This document shows, piece by piece, positions 30,260-37,918 of a stretch of DNA of 64,000 bases. The stretch's first letter is position 1; each line of letters opens with the position of its first letter. This stretch comes from an uncultured Thiohalocapsa sp. GTDB taxonomy: Bacteria > Pseudomonadota > Gammaproteobacteria > Chromatiales > Chromatiaceae. A model generated the notes under the pieces. The model searched no databases. It worked only from the letters and a program-made list of their open reading frames with translations, and had not been told where the DNA came from. The stretch lies in contig NZ_CAJXWY010000004.1 in the NCBI RefSeq assembly GCF_913062725.1, forward strand, positions 48,031 to 112,030, in the 5' to 3' direction. The position numbers and the translations under genes were made by a program.

Positions 30260-31225
30260 ATGGCTCGTCAATGCGCCGCTCCCCTTCCTTCCCGTGGCCG
30301 CCGGTGCCACATCGGGCGCTGTCTCCGGGTCTTGTGCGCCCTGTGGCTGTGCATGGCTGCGGCATCCATCGCAGCTGCGCCGGCGCGCGCTCATGAGCTG
30401 TCTGTGTTCGTGAGCGTGCTGCCGCTGGCCACCTTCGCCGAGCGTATCGGCGGCGAGCGCGTCGAGGTGCACACCATGGTGCAGCCGGGACACAGTCCCG
30501 CCACCTATGAGCCGACGCCGCGGCAAATCACGGCCCTCGCCGGCGCCGATCTGTATCTGCGGGTGGGTGCGCCCTTCGAGGACGCCTGGATGAAGCGCAT
30601 CCATGCCACCAATGCGGACATGCGCGTCGTGGACCTGCGCGCCGGCCTGCAACTGCGCCCGCAGCCGGATCATGACCATGCTCACGATCATGGCCATGAG
30701 CATCACGGCCGGGGCGGACCGGCCCTGGATGCCCATGTCTGGACCAGCCCGCGGCTGGCTCGACGGATGGCGGTGACCATCCGCGACACCTTCACCGAGC
30801 TGGACCCGACGGGCGCCGACACCTACGCGGCCAACCAGGCCGAATTCGATGCGGCGCTCGCCGCGCTGGATGCCGAGCTGCAACGGCGCCTGAGCCGCCT
30901 CGGGAATCGCAGTTTTCTCGTCTACCATCCGGCCTGGGGCTATTTCGCCGACGCCTACGGCCTGACCCAGGTGCCCATCGAGCGGGAGGGCAAGGAACCG
31001 GGCGCCCGCCGGCTCGCGGCGCTCATCGATCAGGCGCGGGCGGAAGACGCCAGACTGATCCTGGTGCAGCCGCAATTCGACCAGCGCGCCGCCGGCCAGG
31101 TGGCCCGTGCCATCGGCGGCCGGGTGGCAACGGTGGATCCGCTCTCGCCCGACTATGCCGTCACGCTGCGTCGGCTCGCGGATATCCTGGTGACGGCCGA
31201 CGGCGGCGGGCAGCAGGCGCCATGA
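30260..31225 (+). CDS. znuA: zinc ABC transporter, periplasmic binding protein
   Basis: 321 residues with a long N-terminal leader; a hydrophobic core (LRVLCALWLCMAAASIAAAP) and cleavage after PARA are predicted, so the true start may be downstream of 30260. The metal site has His78 (PGHSPATYEPTP), His159 (LDAHVWTSP) and His223 (VYHPAWGYFADAYGL). A His/Asp-rich loop at 137-149 is typical of ZnuA and absent from Mn binders. It delivers Zn2+ to the ZnuC/ZnuB transporter encoded by the next two overlapping genes. Confidence 0.93.
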   Translation: MARQCAAPLPSRGRRCHIGRCLRVLCALWLCMAAASIAAAPARAHELSVFVSVLPLATFAERIGGERVEVHTMVQPGHSPATYEPTPRQITALAGADLYLRVGAPFEDAWMKRIHATNADMRVVDLRAGLQLRPQPDHDHAHDHGHEHHGRGGPALDAHVWTSPRLARRMAVTIRDTFTELDPTGADTYAANQAEFDAALAALDAELQRRLSRLGNRSFLVYHPAWGYFADAYGLTQVPIEREGKEPGARRLAALIDQARAEDARLILVQPQFDQRAAGQVARAIGGRVATVDPLSPDYAVTLRRLADILVTADGGGQQAP

Positions 31226-32028
31226 ACGACGCTGCCGCCACCAGCACGCCGGCCGCCATCGAAGTCGCGGGCCTGTGCTTCGCCTACGGCGAAGTGCCGG
31301 TGCTCGAAGACGTCCACCTGACGGTCGCCCCCGGCGAATTCCTCGGCGTCGTCGGCCCCAATGCCGGCGGCAAGAGCACACTCCTGAAGCTGATCCTGGG
31401 GCTGCAGAAGCCCAGCGCCGGGCGCATCCGCGTGTTCGGCGAGCCGCCGCGGCGCGCGCGCAAGCGCAGCGGCTATGTGCCCCAGTATCCGGGGTTCCCC
31501 CGGGACTTCCCCATCAGTGTGGAAGACGTGGTGCTCATGGGCCGCTTCGGTCTCGGCTGGCGGCTCGGTCCCTGGACGCGGGCCGACCGCCGGGCGGCCG
31601 CGGCGGCGCTGCGCGAGGTGGAGGCCCTGGACTTGCGCGAGCGCCAGATCGGCACCCTCTCCGGTGGTCAGCTGCAGCGGGTGCTGCTGGCGCGCGCCCT
31701 GGTGGGAGAACCGCGGCTGCTGATCCTCGACGAGCCCACGGCGAACATCGACCAGCGCCTGGAGGGCGAGATCTTCGAGCTGCTGGCGCAGCTGAACCGC
31801 CGGCTGACCATCGTCGTTGTCTCCCACGACATCGCCTTCATCTCGGCGTACGTGAGCCGGGTGGCCTGCCTGAATCGCACCCTGGTGTGCCACACCACCG
31901 ACAGCATCGACGGTCAGACCATCCAGGATCTCTACGGCGAGCACGTGCGCCACATCCATCACGCGCACGACCAGAGCGAGCCGCTGGCCACCGCCGCCGC
32001 CGGCGGGCAGCAACACGGCCATGGCTGA
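31222..32028 (+). CDS. znuC: zinc ABC transporter, ATP-binding protein
   Basis: 268 residues; ATG 31222 overlaps the znuA stop (ATGA). Walker A is GPNAGGKST at 45-53, with Ala-Gly where most family members have Gly-Gly or Gly-Ala. The signature is TLSGGQLQRVLLARALVG, Walker B is LLILDEPTANID, and the H-loop is VVSHDIAFIS. The C-terminal extension is His-rich (GEHVRHIHHAHDQ and a QQHGHG tail), unusual outside zinc systems and possibly a metal-sensing tail. It powers Zn2+ import. Confidence 0.94.
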   Translation: MNDAAATSTPAAIEVAGLCFAYGEVPVLEDVHLTVAPGEFLGVVGPNAGGKSTLLKLILGLQKPSAGRIRVFGEPPRRARKRSGYVPQYPGFPRDFPISVEDVVLMGRFGLGWRLGPWTRADRRAAAAALREVEALDLRERQIGTLSGGQLQRVLLARALVGEPRLLILDEPTANIDQRLEGEIFELLAQLNRRLTIVVVSHDIAFISAYVSRVACLNRTLVCHTTDSIDGQTIQDLYGEHVRHIHHAHDQSEPLATAAAGGQQHGHG

Positions 32029-32881
32029 ATTCTTCACCGCACTCGGCGCGCAGGCCTTCCTGCGCCAGGCCCTGCTGGCGGGTCTGCTGGCCAGTCTGGG
32101 CTGCGGGCTCATCGGACCCTTCGTGGTGGTCAAGCGCATCGCCTTCCTGGCGGGCGGCATCGCCCACTCCGTGCTGGGCGGCATGGGGGCGGCACTGTAT
32201 TTCGGCTTCGACCCGCTGCTGGGGGCCCTCATCGCCGCGGTGGTCTCGGCGCTGCTCATCGGCTGGGTGCGGCTCACCTGGCGCACCCGCGAGGACACCG
32301 CCATCGGCGCGCTCTGGGCCATCGGTATGGCCGTCGGCATCCTGTTCATCTCCCGCACACCGGGCTACACCACGGATCTGATGAGCTTTCTGTTCGGCAA
32401 TATCCTCCTGGTCCCGACCCGCGAGCTCTGGTTCATGGCGGCGCTGGATCTGCTGCTGCTGGTGGTGGTGGGTCTGGGTTATCGCCACTTCATCGCCGTC
32501 ACCTTCGACGAGGAATTCGCCCGGCTGCGCGGGCTGCCGGTGGCGGTGCTGTATCTGTTGCTGTTGGTGCTGGTGGCGCTGACGGTGGTGTTGATGATCC
32601 AGGTGGTGGGCCTGATCCTGGTCATCGCGCTGCTGACCCTCCCCGCGGCCGTCGCCGGGCAATGGACCCACTCCATCACCGCCATGATGGTCACCGCCAC
32701 CCTGCTCGGCGCTGGACTCACCAGCGCCGGGCTGGCATTGTCCTATACACCAGACCTACCCCCCGGGCCCACCATTATCCTGCTGGCGGGGGCGCTCTAT
32801 CTGGTCTCGGCACTGGTGGCGGTGGCACTGCGGCGGCGGCGGATGGTGTCGGCGGGCGGCGGTGCCAAGACGCAGACCTGA
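32021..32881 (+). CDS. znuB: zinc ABC transporter, membrane permease
   Basis: 286 residues, starting 8 bp inside the end of znuC. About eight membrane helices. Family motifs include GLIGPFVVVKRIAFLAGGIA-HSVLGG near residues 30-55 and the EEFARLRGLP coupling region near residue 170, followed by VVGLILVIALLTLPAA. It forms the channel of the ZnuABC importer. The overlap of all three genes and the following zur gene show a single operon. Confidence 0.94.
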   Translation: MAEFFTALGAQAFLRQALLAGLLASLGCGLIGPFVVVKRIAFLAGGIAHSVLGGMGAALYFGFDPLLGALIAAVVSALLIGWVRLTWRTREDTAIGALWAIGMAVGILFISRTPGYTTDLMSFLFGNILLVPTRELWFMAALDLLLLVVVGLGYRHFIAVTFDEEFARLRGLPVAVLYLLLLVLVALTVVLMIQVVGLILVIALLTLPAAVAGQWTHSITAMMVTATLLGAGLTSAGLALSYTPDLPPGPTIILLAGALYLVSALVAVALRRRRMVSAGGGAKTQT

Positions 32882-32945
32882 GCCGGTGGTCCCGAGCGCG
32901 CCGTCATGACGCCGACCCGCCACTGCAGAAACCATTGACGCGCCG

Positions 32946-33401
32946 ATGGACGAAAACACTCTCAGCCACGCCCTGAGCCGCGCCGAGACCCTGTGCCACC
33001 AGCGCGGGGTGCGCCTCACCAAGCAGCGCCGGCGGGTGTTGGAGCTGGTCTGCCGGGCGAACCGACCCGTGGGCGCCTACGAGCTGCTGGATCAGCTGCG
33101 CGATCAGGGATCAGCAGCGCCGCCCACGGTGTACCGGGCGCTGGACTGGCTGTTGGCCCAGGGCCTGGTGCACAAGCTCGAGACCCTGCACGCCTACATC
33201 GGCTGTACCCATCCGGAGCACCCGCATGCGAGCCAGTTCCTGATCTGCAACGGCTGCGGCGGCGTCACCGAGCTGGAAGACCAGGCCATCGCCGGCAGCC
33301 TGGCGTCGGTGGCCGCCGAAACCGGCTTCCGGCCCTCGCGGCCGGTGGTGGAGGTCATCGGCACCTGCTCGGACTGCGCCGAGAAACACCGGGATACATG
33401 A
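32946..33401 (+). CDS. zur: zinc uptake regulator (Fur family)
   Basis: 151 residues. The winged helix contains RLTKQRRRVLELVCRANRPV and the recognition helix PPTVYRALDWLLAQGLVHKLE. The structural zinc site is formed by Cys101/Cys104 (ICNGCGG) and Cys141/Cys144 (TCSDC). A second site has Cys87 and the His residues of CTHPEHPHASQF. The missing HHDH motif of Fur and the position after znuB identify Zur. It should repress the znu operon through the palindrome at 30174-30188 when zinc is replete. Confidence 0.95.
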   Translation: MDENTLSHALSRAETLCHQRGVRLTKQRRRVLELVCRANRPVGAYELLDQLRDQGSAAPPTVYRALDWLLAQGLVHKLETLHAYIGCTHPEHPHASQFLICNGCGGVTELEDQAIAGSLASVAAETGFRPSRPVVEVIGTCSDCAEKHRDT

Positions 33402-33531
33402 GGCGGACGGCACCACAGGGTCCGGTATCGAGCCAGCATCGACGTCGGCATGCATCGCAACAGCGATGGTAGTGCCGATCACGAGTGCGATGGTCATTTT
33501 CACTGTTGTTCTGTCGTAGAGAGGGCGAACC

Positions 33532-34125
33532 ATGTCTGCGCGACCCAACCAACCCCATCGCAGCCGCTGGCTGTTGCTGACCCTGCTGATCGCCGCCGCC
33601 GGGCCCGCGGCCGCCGGCGCGGATCACGACCATGGCGACCATGATCATCACCATGGCCACCGCCAGCACGACGCCCATGTGCACGGTGTCGCGGCACTCA
33701 ACATCGCCGTCGATGGCGATCTCCTGCTGGTGGAGCTCGACACCCCGGCCGCCAACATCGTCGGCTTCGAGCATCCGCCGCGCAACGAGGCCGAGCGCAC
33801 GGCCATCGCCGAGGCCCGCGGGCGCCTCGCCGACGGCGCCGCGCTCTTCATGACCAACGCCGGCGCCGAGTGCGTGCAGATGTCGCATCAGGTGCGACTC
33901 GACCTCGGCAGCCCCGGGGATCACGCCCACACCGACGGCGAGATCCATGCCGACGCCCATGGCGAATGGGCCTTCACCTGCGCCAAGCCGGCCGCCCTCA
34001 GCCAGCTCGACGTGCGGCTGTTCGAGGTCTTTCCGGGCAAGGACAAGCTGCGGGTGCAGCTGATCACGCCGAGCGGGCAGCGCGGCGCCGAGCTCACCCC
34101 GGACAGCCATCGACTGGACCTGTGA
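33532..34125 (+). CDS. ZrgA-like periplasmic zinc-binding protein (DUF2796)
   Basis: 197 residues. The signal peptide (cleavage near AAAGA) is followed by a dense His/Asp tract (DHDHGDHDHHHGHRQHDAH), then VHGVAALNIAVDGDLLLVEL and the PAANIVGFEHPPRNEAER block that defines DUF2796. A second His cluster (GDHAHTDGEIHADAHGEW) precedes the C-terminal domain. ZrgA of Vibrio is a zinc-regulated component of a second zinc uptake system. It follows zur by 130 bp and overlaps an ABC ATPase gene by four bases, the same partnership as in Vibrio. Confidence 0.85.
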   Translation: MSARPNQPHRSRWLLLTLLIAAAGPAAAGADHDHGDHDHHHGHRQHDAHVHGVAALNIAVDGDLLLVELDTPAANIVGFEHPPRNEAERTAIAEARGRLADGAALFMTNAGAECVQMSHQVRLDLGSPGDHAHTDGEIHADAHGEWAFTCAKPAALSQLDVRLFEVFPGKDKLRVQLITPSGQRGAELTPDSHRLDL

Positions 34126-34904
34126 CCGCCGCCGCGGCGACCGCGCCGCCGGACCTGTCAGCGCCCATCGTCCAGCTCGAGGGCGTGCGCTTTCGCTGGC
34201 GCCGCAAGGGGCCGGATATCCTGGCGCTGGATGCACTCACCGTCGCCCGCGGCGAGCGCCTCTTCATCGAAGGTCCCAGCGGCAGCGGCAAGAGCACCCT
34301 GCTCGGCCTGCTGGCCGGGATCACGGTGGCGCAGGTCGGTGTGGTGCGGGTGCTGGGCGAGAGCCTGTCGGCGCGCACCGGCACCGAGCGGGATCATTTC
34401 CGGGCCGATCACATCGGCTACATCTTCCAGCAGTTCAACCTCATCCCCTACCTTGGCATCATCGACAACGTGCTCCTGCCCTGTCGCTTCTCGGTGCTGC
34501 GCCGCGAGCGCGCACTGGCCCGCGCCAAAACCCTGCGCGCGGAGGCCAAGCGCCTGCTCGGTCATCTGGATCTCGCCGACCCGGTACTGCTGCGCCAGCC
34601 GGTCACCGAGCTCAGTGTCGGCCAGCAGCAGCGCGTCGCCGCCGCCCGCGCCCTCATGGGCGCACCGGAGCTCATCATCGCCGACGAGCCCACCTCAGCG
34701 CTGGACACGGATCGCCGCCGCGCCTTCGTGCAGCTCCTGTTCGACGAATGCGCCGCCACCGGCGCGACGCTCATCTTCGTCAGCCACGACGCCGCGCTGG
34801 AGCCGCTGTTCGGGCGCACGCTGCGACTCGCGGCGGCGAACCGCGCCGCCGGCGGTGCGCGGCAGCTCGGTGCTCAGGTCGGGAGTGGGTATCGTTCGTC
34901 ATGA
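34122..34904 (+). CDS. ABC transporter ATPase of the LolD/MacB type, partner of the ZrgA-like protein
   Basis: 260 residues from GTG 34122, which overlaps the preceding stop (GTGA). Walker A is GPSGSGKST, followed by GYIFQQFNLIPYL, which is typical of LolD/MacB ATPases. The signature is degenerate (ELSVGQQQRVAAARALMG, Val for the first Gly) and Walker B is LIIADEPTSALD. In related zinc loci this gene is followed by an FtsX-like permease gene; here the next gene is ilvD, so the permease is missing or encoded elsewhere. The overlap with the ZrgA-like gene indicates a joint function in metal uptake. Confidence 0.85.
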   Translation: MTAAAATAPPDLSAPIVQLEGVRFRWRRKGPDILALDALTVARGERLFIEGPSGSGKSTLLGLLAGITVAQVGVVRVLGESLSARTGTERDHFRADHIGYIFQQFNLIPYLGIIDNVLLPCRFSVLRRERALARAKTLRAEAKRLLGHLDLADPVLLRQPVTELSVGQQQRVAAARALMGAPELIIADEPTSALDTDRRRAFVQLLFDECAATGATLIFVSHDAALEPLFGRTLRLAAANRAAGGARQLGAQVGSGYRSS

Positions 34905-34941
34905 ACGAACAGTAAGCGCGGAAAAAATCATTGGAACGATT
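34894..34941. promoter_or_regulatory. two inverted repeats between the ABC gene and ilvD
   Basis: GTTCGT-CATGA-ACGAAC (34894-34910) is a perfect 6-bp dyad spanning the stop codon of the ABC gene. AATCATT-GG-AACGATT (34926-34941) is a 7-bp dyad with one mismatch, in a locally AT-rich stretch. Neither has a T-tract, so they look more like operators for ilvD than terminators. No matching regulator was identified. Confidence 0.4.
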
Positions 34942-35066
34942 GATTCGCTACGGCTAGCTTGTCGTTCCTCGCAGCCTGGCAGGACGCTCACCACAATTCC
35001 CGCAGGCCCGCCGCCGGCACCCGCCTCGGCCCACTCAATCCAGCAGATCCCATCCAGAGGTCCATT

Positions 35067-36749
35067 ATGAACAAGCAGCTGAACCGCTACAGCAGCCGCG
35101 TCACCCAGCCCAAGGCCCAGGGCGCCTCCCAGGCCATGCTCTACGCCACCGGCCTCACCGAGGAGGATCTGGGCAAGCCCCTCATCGGCATCGCCGGCGT
35201 CTACCTGGAGGGTAACCCCTGCAACATGCACATGCTGGATCTCGCCACCGAGGTGAAGGCCGGCACCGACGAGGCCGGCCTGGTGGGCATGCGCTTCAAC
35301 ACCATCGGCGTGTCCGACGGCATCAGCATGGGCACCCGCGGCATGAGCTATTCGCTGCAGTCGCGTGACCTCATCGCCGACTCCATGGAGACCGTCTGCG
35401 CCGCCCAGTGGTACGACGGGCTCATCGCCCTGCCGGGCTGCGACAAGAACATGCCGGGCTCCATCATGGCCATGGCACGGCTCGACCGCCCCGGCATCAT
35501 GGTCTACGGCGGCACCATCCGCGCCGGCCACGGCCACTCCGGCCAGCCGCTGGACATCGTCTCGGCATTCCAGAGCTACGGGCAGTACATCGCCGGCACC
35601 ATCAGCGAGGACGAGCGCCAGGACATCGTCCGCCACGCCTGTCCAGGCCCCGGCGCCTGCGGCGGCATGTACACCGCCAATACCATGGCCTCAGCCATCG
35701 AGGCCCTCGGCATGTCCCTGCCCTACAGCGCCTCGACCCCGGCCACCGACCCGGCCAAGTCCGAGGAATGCCGCCGCGCCGGCGCGGCCATGCACAACCT
35801 GCTGGCGCACGACATCAAGCCCAGCGACATCATGACCCGCGCCGCCTTCGACAACGCGCTGGCGATGGTCATGGCCCTCGGCGGCTCCACCAACGCCGTG
35901 CTGCACCTCATCGCCATGTCCCGGGCCATCGGCGTGAACCTGACCCTGGAGGACGTGCAGGCGGCGAGCGACCGCACGCCCTACCTCGCCGATCTCAAGC
36001 CCAGCGGCCGATATGTGATGGAGGACCTGCACCGGGTGGGTGGCACGCCGGCGGTGATGAAATACCTGATGTCCTTTGGGCTGATGCACCGCGACTGCCT
36101 CACCGTCACCGGCCATACGCTGGAAGAGAACCTCGCCGACCTGCCGGGCCTGGATGCCGACCAGCAGATCGTCATGCCGGTGACCAAGCCCATCAAGGAC
36201 ACCGCTCACATCCAGATCCTCAAGGGCAACCTCGCCCCGGCGGGTGCCGTGGCCAAGATCACCGGCAAGGAGGGGCTGCAATTCCAGGGCCCGGCGCGGG
36301 TCTTCGATGCCGAAGAGGACATGCTCGCCGCCCTGGAAGCGGGCAGCATCCAAAAGGGCGATGTCGTGGTCATTCGCTACGAGGGCCCCAAGGGCGGCCC
36401 CGGCATGCCGGAGATGCTCACGCCCACCAGCGCCATCATGGGCGCCGGCCTGGGCAAGGACGTGGCACTCATCACCGACGGGCGTTTCTCCGGCGGCTCC
36501 CATGGTTTCATCATCGGCCATGTCTGCCCCGAGGCTCAGGAGGGCGGCCCCATCGCGCTGCTTCAGGACGGCGATATCGTCACCATCGACGCCGGCGAGC
36601 GCATCCTGGCCGTGGACGTGGACGACGCGGAGCTCGAGCGCCGCGCCGGCGCCTGGCGCATGCCGCCCTACAAGGCCACCCGCGGCACGCTCTACAAGTA
36701 TATCAAGGCCGTGCAGCCGGCCTCCGAGGGGTGTGTGACGGATGAGTAG
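35067..36749 (+). CDS. ilvD: dihydroxy-acid dehydratase
   Basis: 560 residues from ATG 35067, with AGAGG upstream. The Fe-S cysteines are in [16 protein letters not shown] and [19 protein letters not shown], and the substrate-binding [10 protein letters not shown] is present. It dehydrates 2,3-dihydroxy-isovalerate or -methylvalerate to the 2-oxoacids in valine, leucine and isoleucine synthesis. The ~560-residue length groups it with the shorter IlvD type of cyanobacteria, plants and some bacteria, several of which carry a more oxygen-tolerant 2Fe-2S cluster; E. coli IlvD has 616. It stands alone without other ilv genes. Confidence 0.96.
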   Translation: MNKQLNRYSSRVTQPKAQGASQAMLYATGLTEEDLGKPLIGIAGVYLEGNPCNMHMLDLATEVKAGTDEAGLVGMRFNTIGVSDGISMGTRGMSYSLQSRDLIADSMETVCAAQWYDGLIALPGCDKNMPGSIMAMARLDRPGIMVYGGTIRAGHGHSGQPLDIVSAFQSYGQYIAGTISEDERQDIVRHACPGPGACGGMYTANTMASAIEALGMSLPYSASTPATDPAKSEECRRAGAAMHNLLAHDIKPSDIMTRAAFDNALAMVMALGGSTNAVLHLIAMSRAIGVNLTLEDVQAASDRTPYLADLKPSGRYVMEDLHRVGGTPAVMKYLMSFGLMHRDCLTVTGHTLEENLADLPGLDADQQIVMPVTKPIKDTAHIQILKGNLAPAGAVAKITGKEGLQFQGPARVFDAEEDMLAALEAGSIQKGDVVVIRYEGPKGGPGMPEMLTPTSAIMGAGLGKDVALITDGRFSGGSHGFIIGHVCPEAQEGGPIALLQDGDIVTIDAGERILAVDVDDAELERRAGAWRMPPYKATRGTLYKYIKAVQPASEGCVTDE

Positions 36750-36811
36750 GGAGAACAGGGCACGTCCCTGTCGCCACCGTTTTCAGGCTCCACGTGGTCG
36801 CAGGCCGCGCA

Positions 36812-36892
36812 GCCGCCGGCGGGGGACGCCGTGAATACGTCCCTGTAGGCTTCACGACCGCATCCCTGCGGTCGAGACCCCCGCCAGCGGCT
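36812..36892 (-). repeat. inverted core copy of the 104-bp structured repeat
   Basis: The segment reads GCCGGCGGGGGACGCCGTG, then ACGTCCCTGTAGGCTTCACG, then ACCGCATCCCTGCGGTC and GAGACCCCCGCCAGCGGC, the reverse complement of the unit seen at 6115-6218, without its outer GTGGTCTGGGT ends. It is flanked by two identical 19-bp direct repeats, TGGTCGCAGGCCGCGCAGC, at 36795-36813 and 36917-36935. The 36750-37050 gap holds nothing else that I can identify. Confidence 0.82.
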
Positions 36893-37050
36893 ACCCGGCC
36901 TGCTTGGGTGGTTGCATGGTCGCAGGCCGCGCAGCTCGGCGATTGGCACAGCAGCGCCCTCTGCCGCCGAACGATCGTTTTTGCCAGCCTTGTGATACAG
37001 GGGATGAACGACTACCTTCGCAGTACTGGCAACCACCGGAGATATTCGCC

Positions 37051-37527
37051 ATGTCGCGTTTGCATGACCGCCTGACAGCGTCGATCGCTTCACCATTGGC
37101 ACTGCTGGCGCTGGCGCCTGCACTTACCCTCGCAGATCCACCCCCCGCAGAGCCGCTCGTCGCCGAGCCTATGCTCATCGCCACGATCCTGGAGGATCCT
37201 CGCCCGGGGACGCGGGTGCAGATTACTGCGACCCTCCTGCACGACCTTGGTGACAATGAGGTCCTGGTTGAAGACGCCAGTGGCCGGATCATCGTCGAAG
37301 GCGGCCCCACCTGGTATCACCGCATCACCTTGCCCGCCGACGAGCCGTTGCTGATCGACGGCGAGGTGGAAATCGAAGACGCCGATCAGCCGACGATCGA
37401 CATCTACCGAGTCGTTCGCGCCGATGGGAGCGAGCTGCGCATCCGTCCAGAGCAGGGTGCCTCGCCCTGGTCCGGTCGCTCGGCCACAGCCGCCTCGCCC
37501 ATCGCCGAGCCACCCGCGTGGCAATAA
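37051..37527 (+). CDS. exported OB-fold protein (YgiW/BOF-like)
   Basis: 158 residues from ATG 37051, with CGGAG 11 nt upstream. The signal peptide ends near LTLADP. The mature domain resembles bacterial OB-fold (BOF) proteins: ILEDPRPGTRVQITATLLHD, NEVLVEDASGRIIVEGG, then LLIDGEVEIEDADQPTIDIY, with strand-loop spacing as in YgiW and YdeI. Those proteins are periplasmic and linked to stress tolerance. The C-terminal 30 residues are Ser/Ala/Pro-rich. It faces the large exported protein gene, convergent across a hairpin-rich gap. Confidence 0.7.
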   Translation: MSRLHDRLTASIASPLALLALAPALTLADPPPAEPLVAEPMLIATILEDPRPGTRVQITATLLHDLGDNEVLVEDASGRIIVEGGPTWYHRITLPADEPLLIDGEVEIEDADQPTIDIYRVVRADGSELRIRPEQGASPWSGRSATAASPIAEPPAWQ

Positions 37528-37581
37528 CGCCTTAGGCCCAAGGCCCAAGGCCAAAGGGCCATTTGTGCGTGCATCTTCCCC

Positions 37582-37603
37582 GGCGGGTGGAAACCCACCC
37601 GCC
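37582..37603. terminator. hairpin between convergent genes
   Basis: GGCGGGTGG-AAAC-CCACCCGCC: a perfect 9-bp stem, 55 bp after the OB-fold gene stop. There is no T-run on the plus side (CCCAGTCTTC), so it would be a weak intrinsic terminator or a plain stabilising hairpin. Confidence 0.5.
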
Positions 37604-37865
37604 CCCAGTCTTCTTCCTCCCAGTCTTGCTACCGGTCTGCACGAAGTGGCCGCTCGCAATCGGTCCCTGCGCAAAAACCAGGCGGGCTTGGATAGCAGAC
37701 ACGCTCCAGCCGGGCTGCGGCCCTTCATAAGCGCCGCAAAAAGCGTCCCGGTTCCACTGGAGTCGCCGTGCGCAGGCAAGTGTTGGTTAGGGCTGGCGCA
37801 CCCAGTGTGGGCTGGGTGCAAGCGCCGGGGGGGCGCAGCCGACGCACCCAGCGCGATTGGTTATA

Positions 37866-37904
37866 CCGGGTGCAATGCAGGCGTTGCGCCCGCATTGCAC
37901 CGGC
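37866..37904. terminator. large hairpin directly after the 987-residue protein gene
   Basis: CCGGGTGCAATGC and GCATTGCACCGG form a 12-bp stem with one bulged G, and GGCG/CGCC pairs nest inside. It lies 15 bp past the stop codon at 37919 (minus-strand sense). Upstream in the same gap GCACCCAG-TGTGGG-CTGGGTGC forms another 8-bp hairpin (about 37798-37819). Termination or mRNA protection is the likely role; such hairpins are also typical REP elements. Confidence 0.55.
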
Positions 37905-37918
37905 TGCTCGCCGAGCGC

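Noticed and set aside
33870..34121. N-terminal extension of the LolD-like ATPase upstream of the GTG at 34122
   Set aside because: It is an out-of-frame reading of the ZrgA-like gene; the GTGA overlap marks the natural start.
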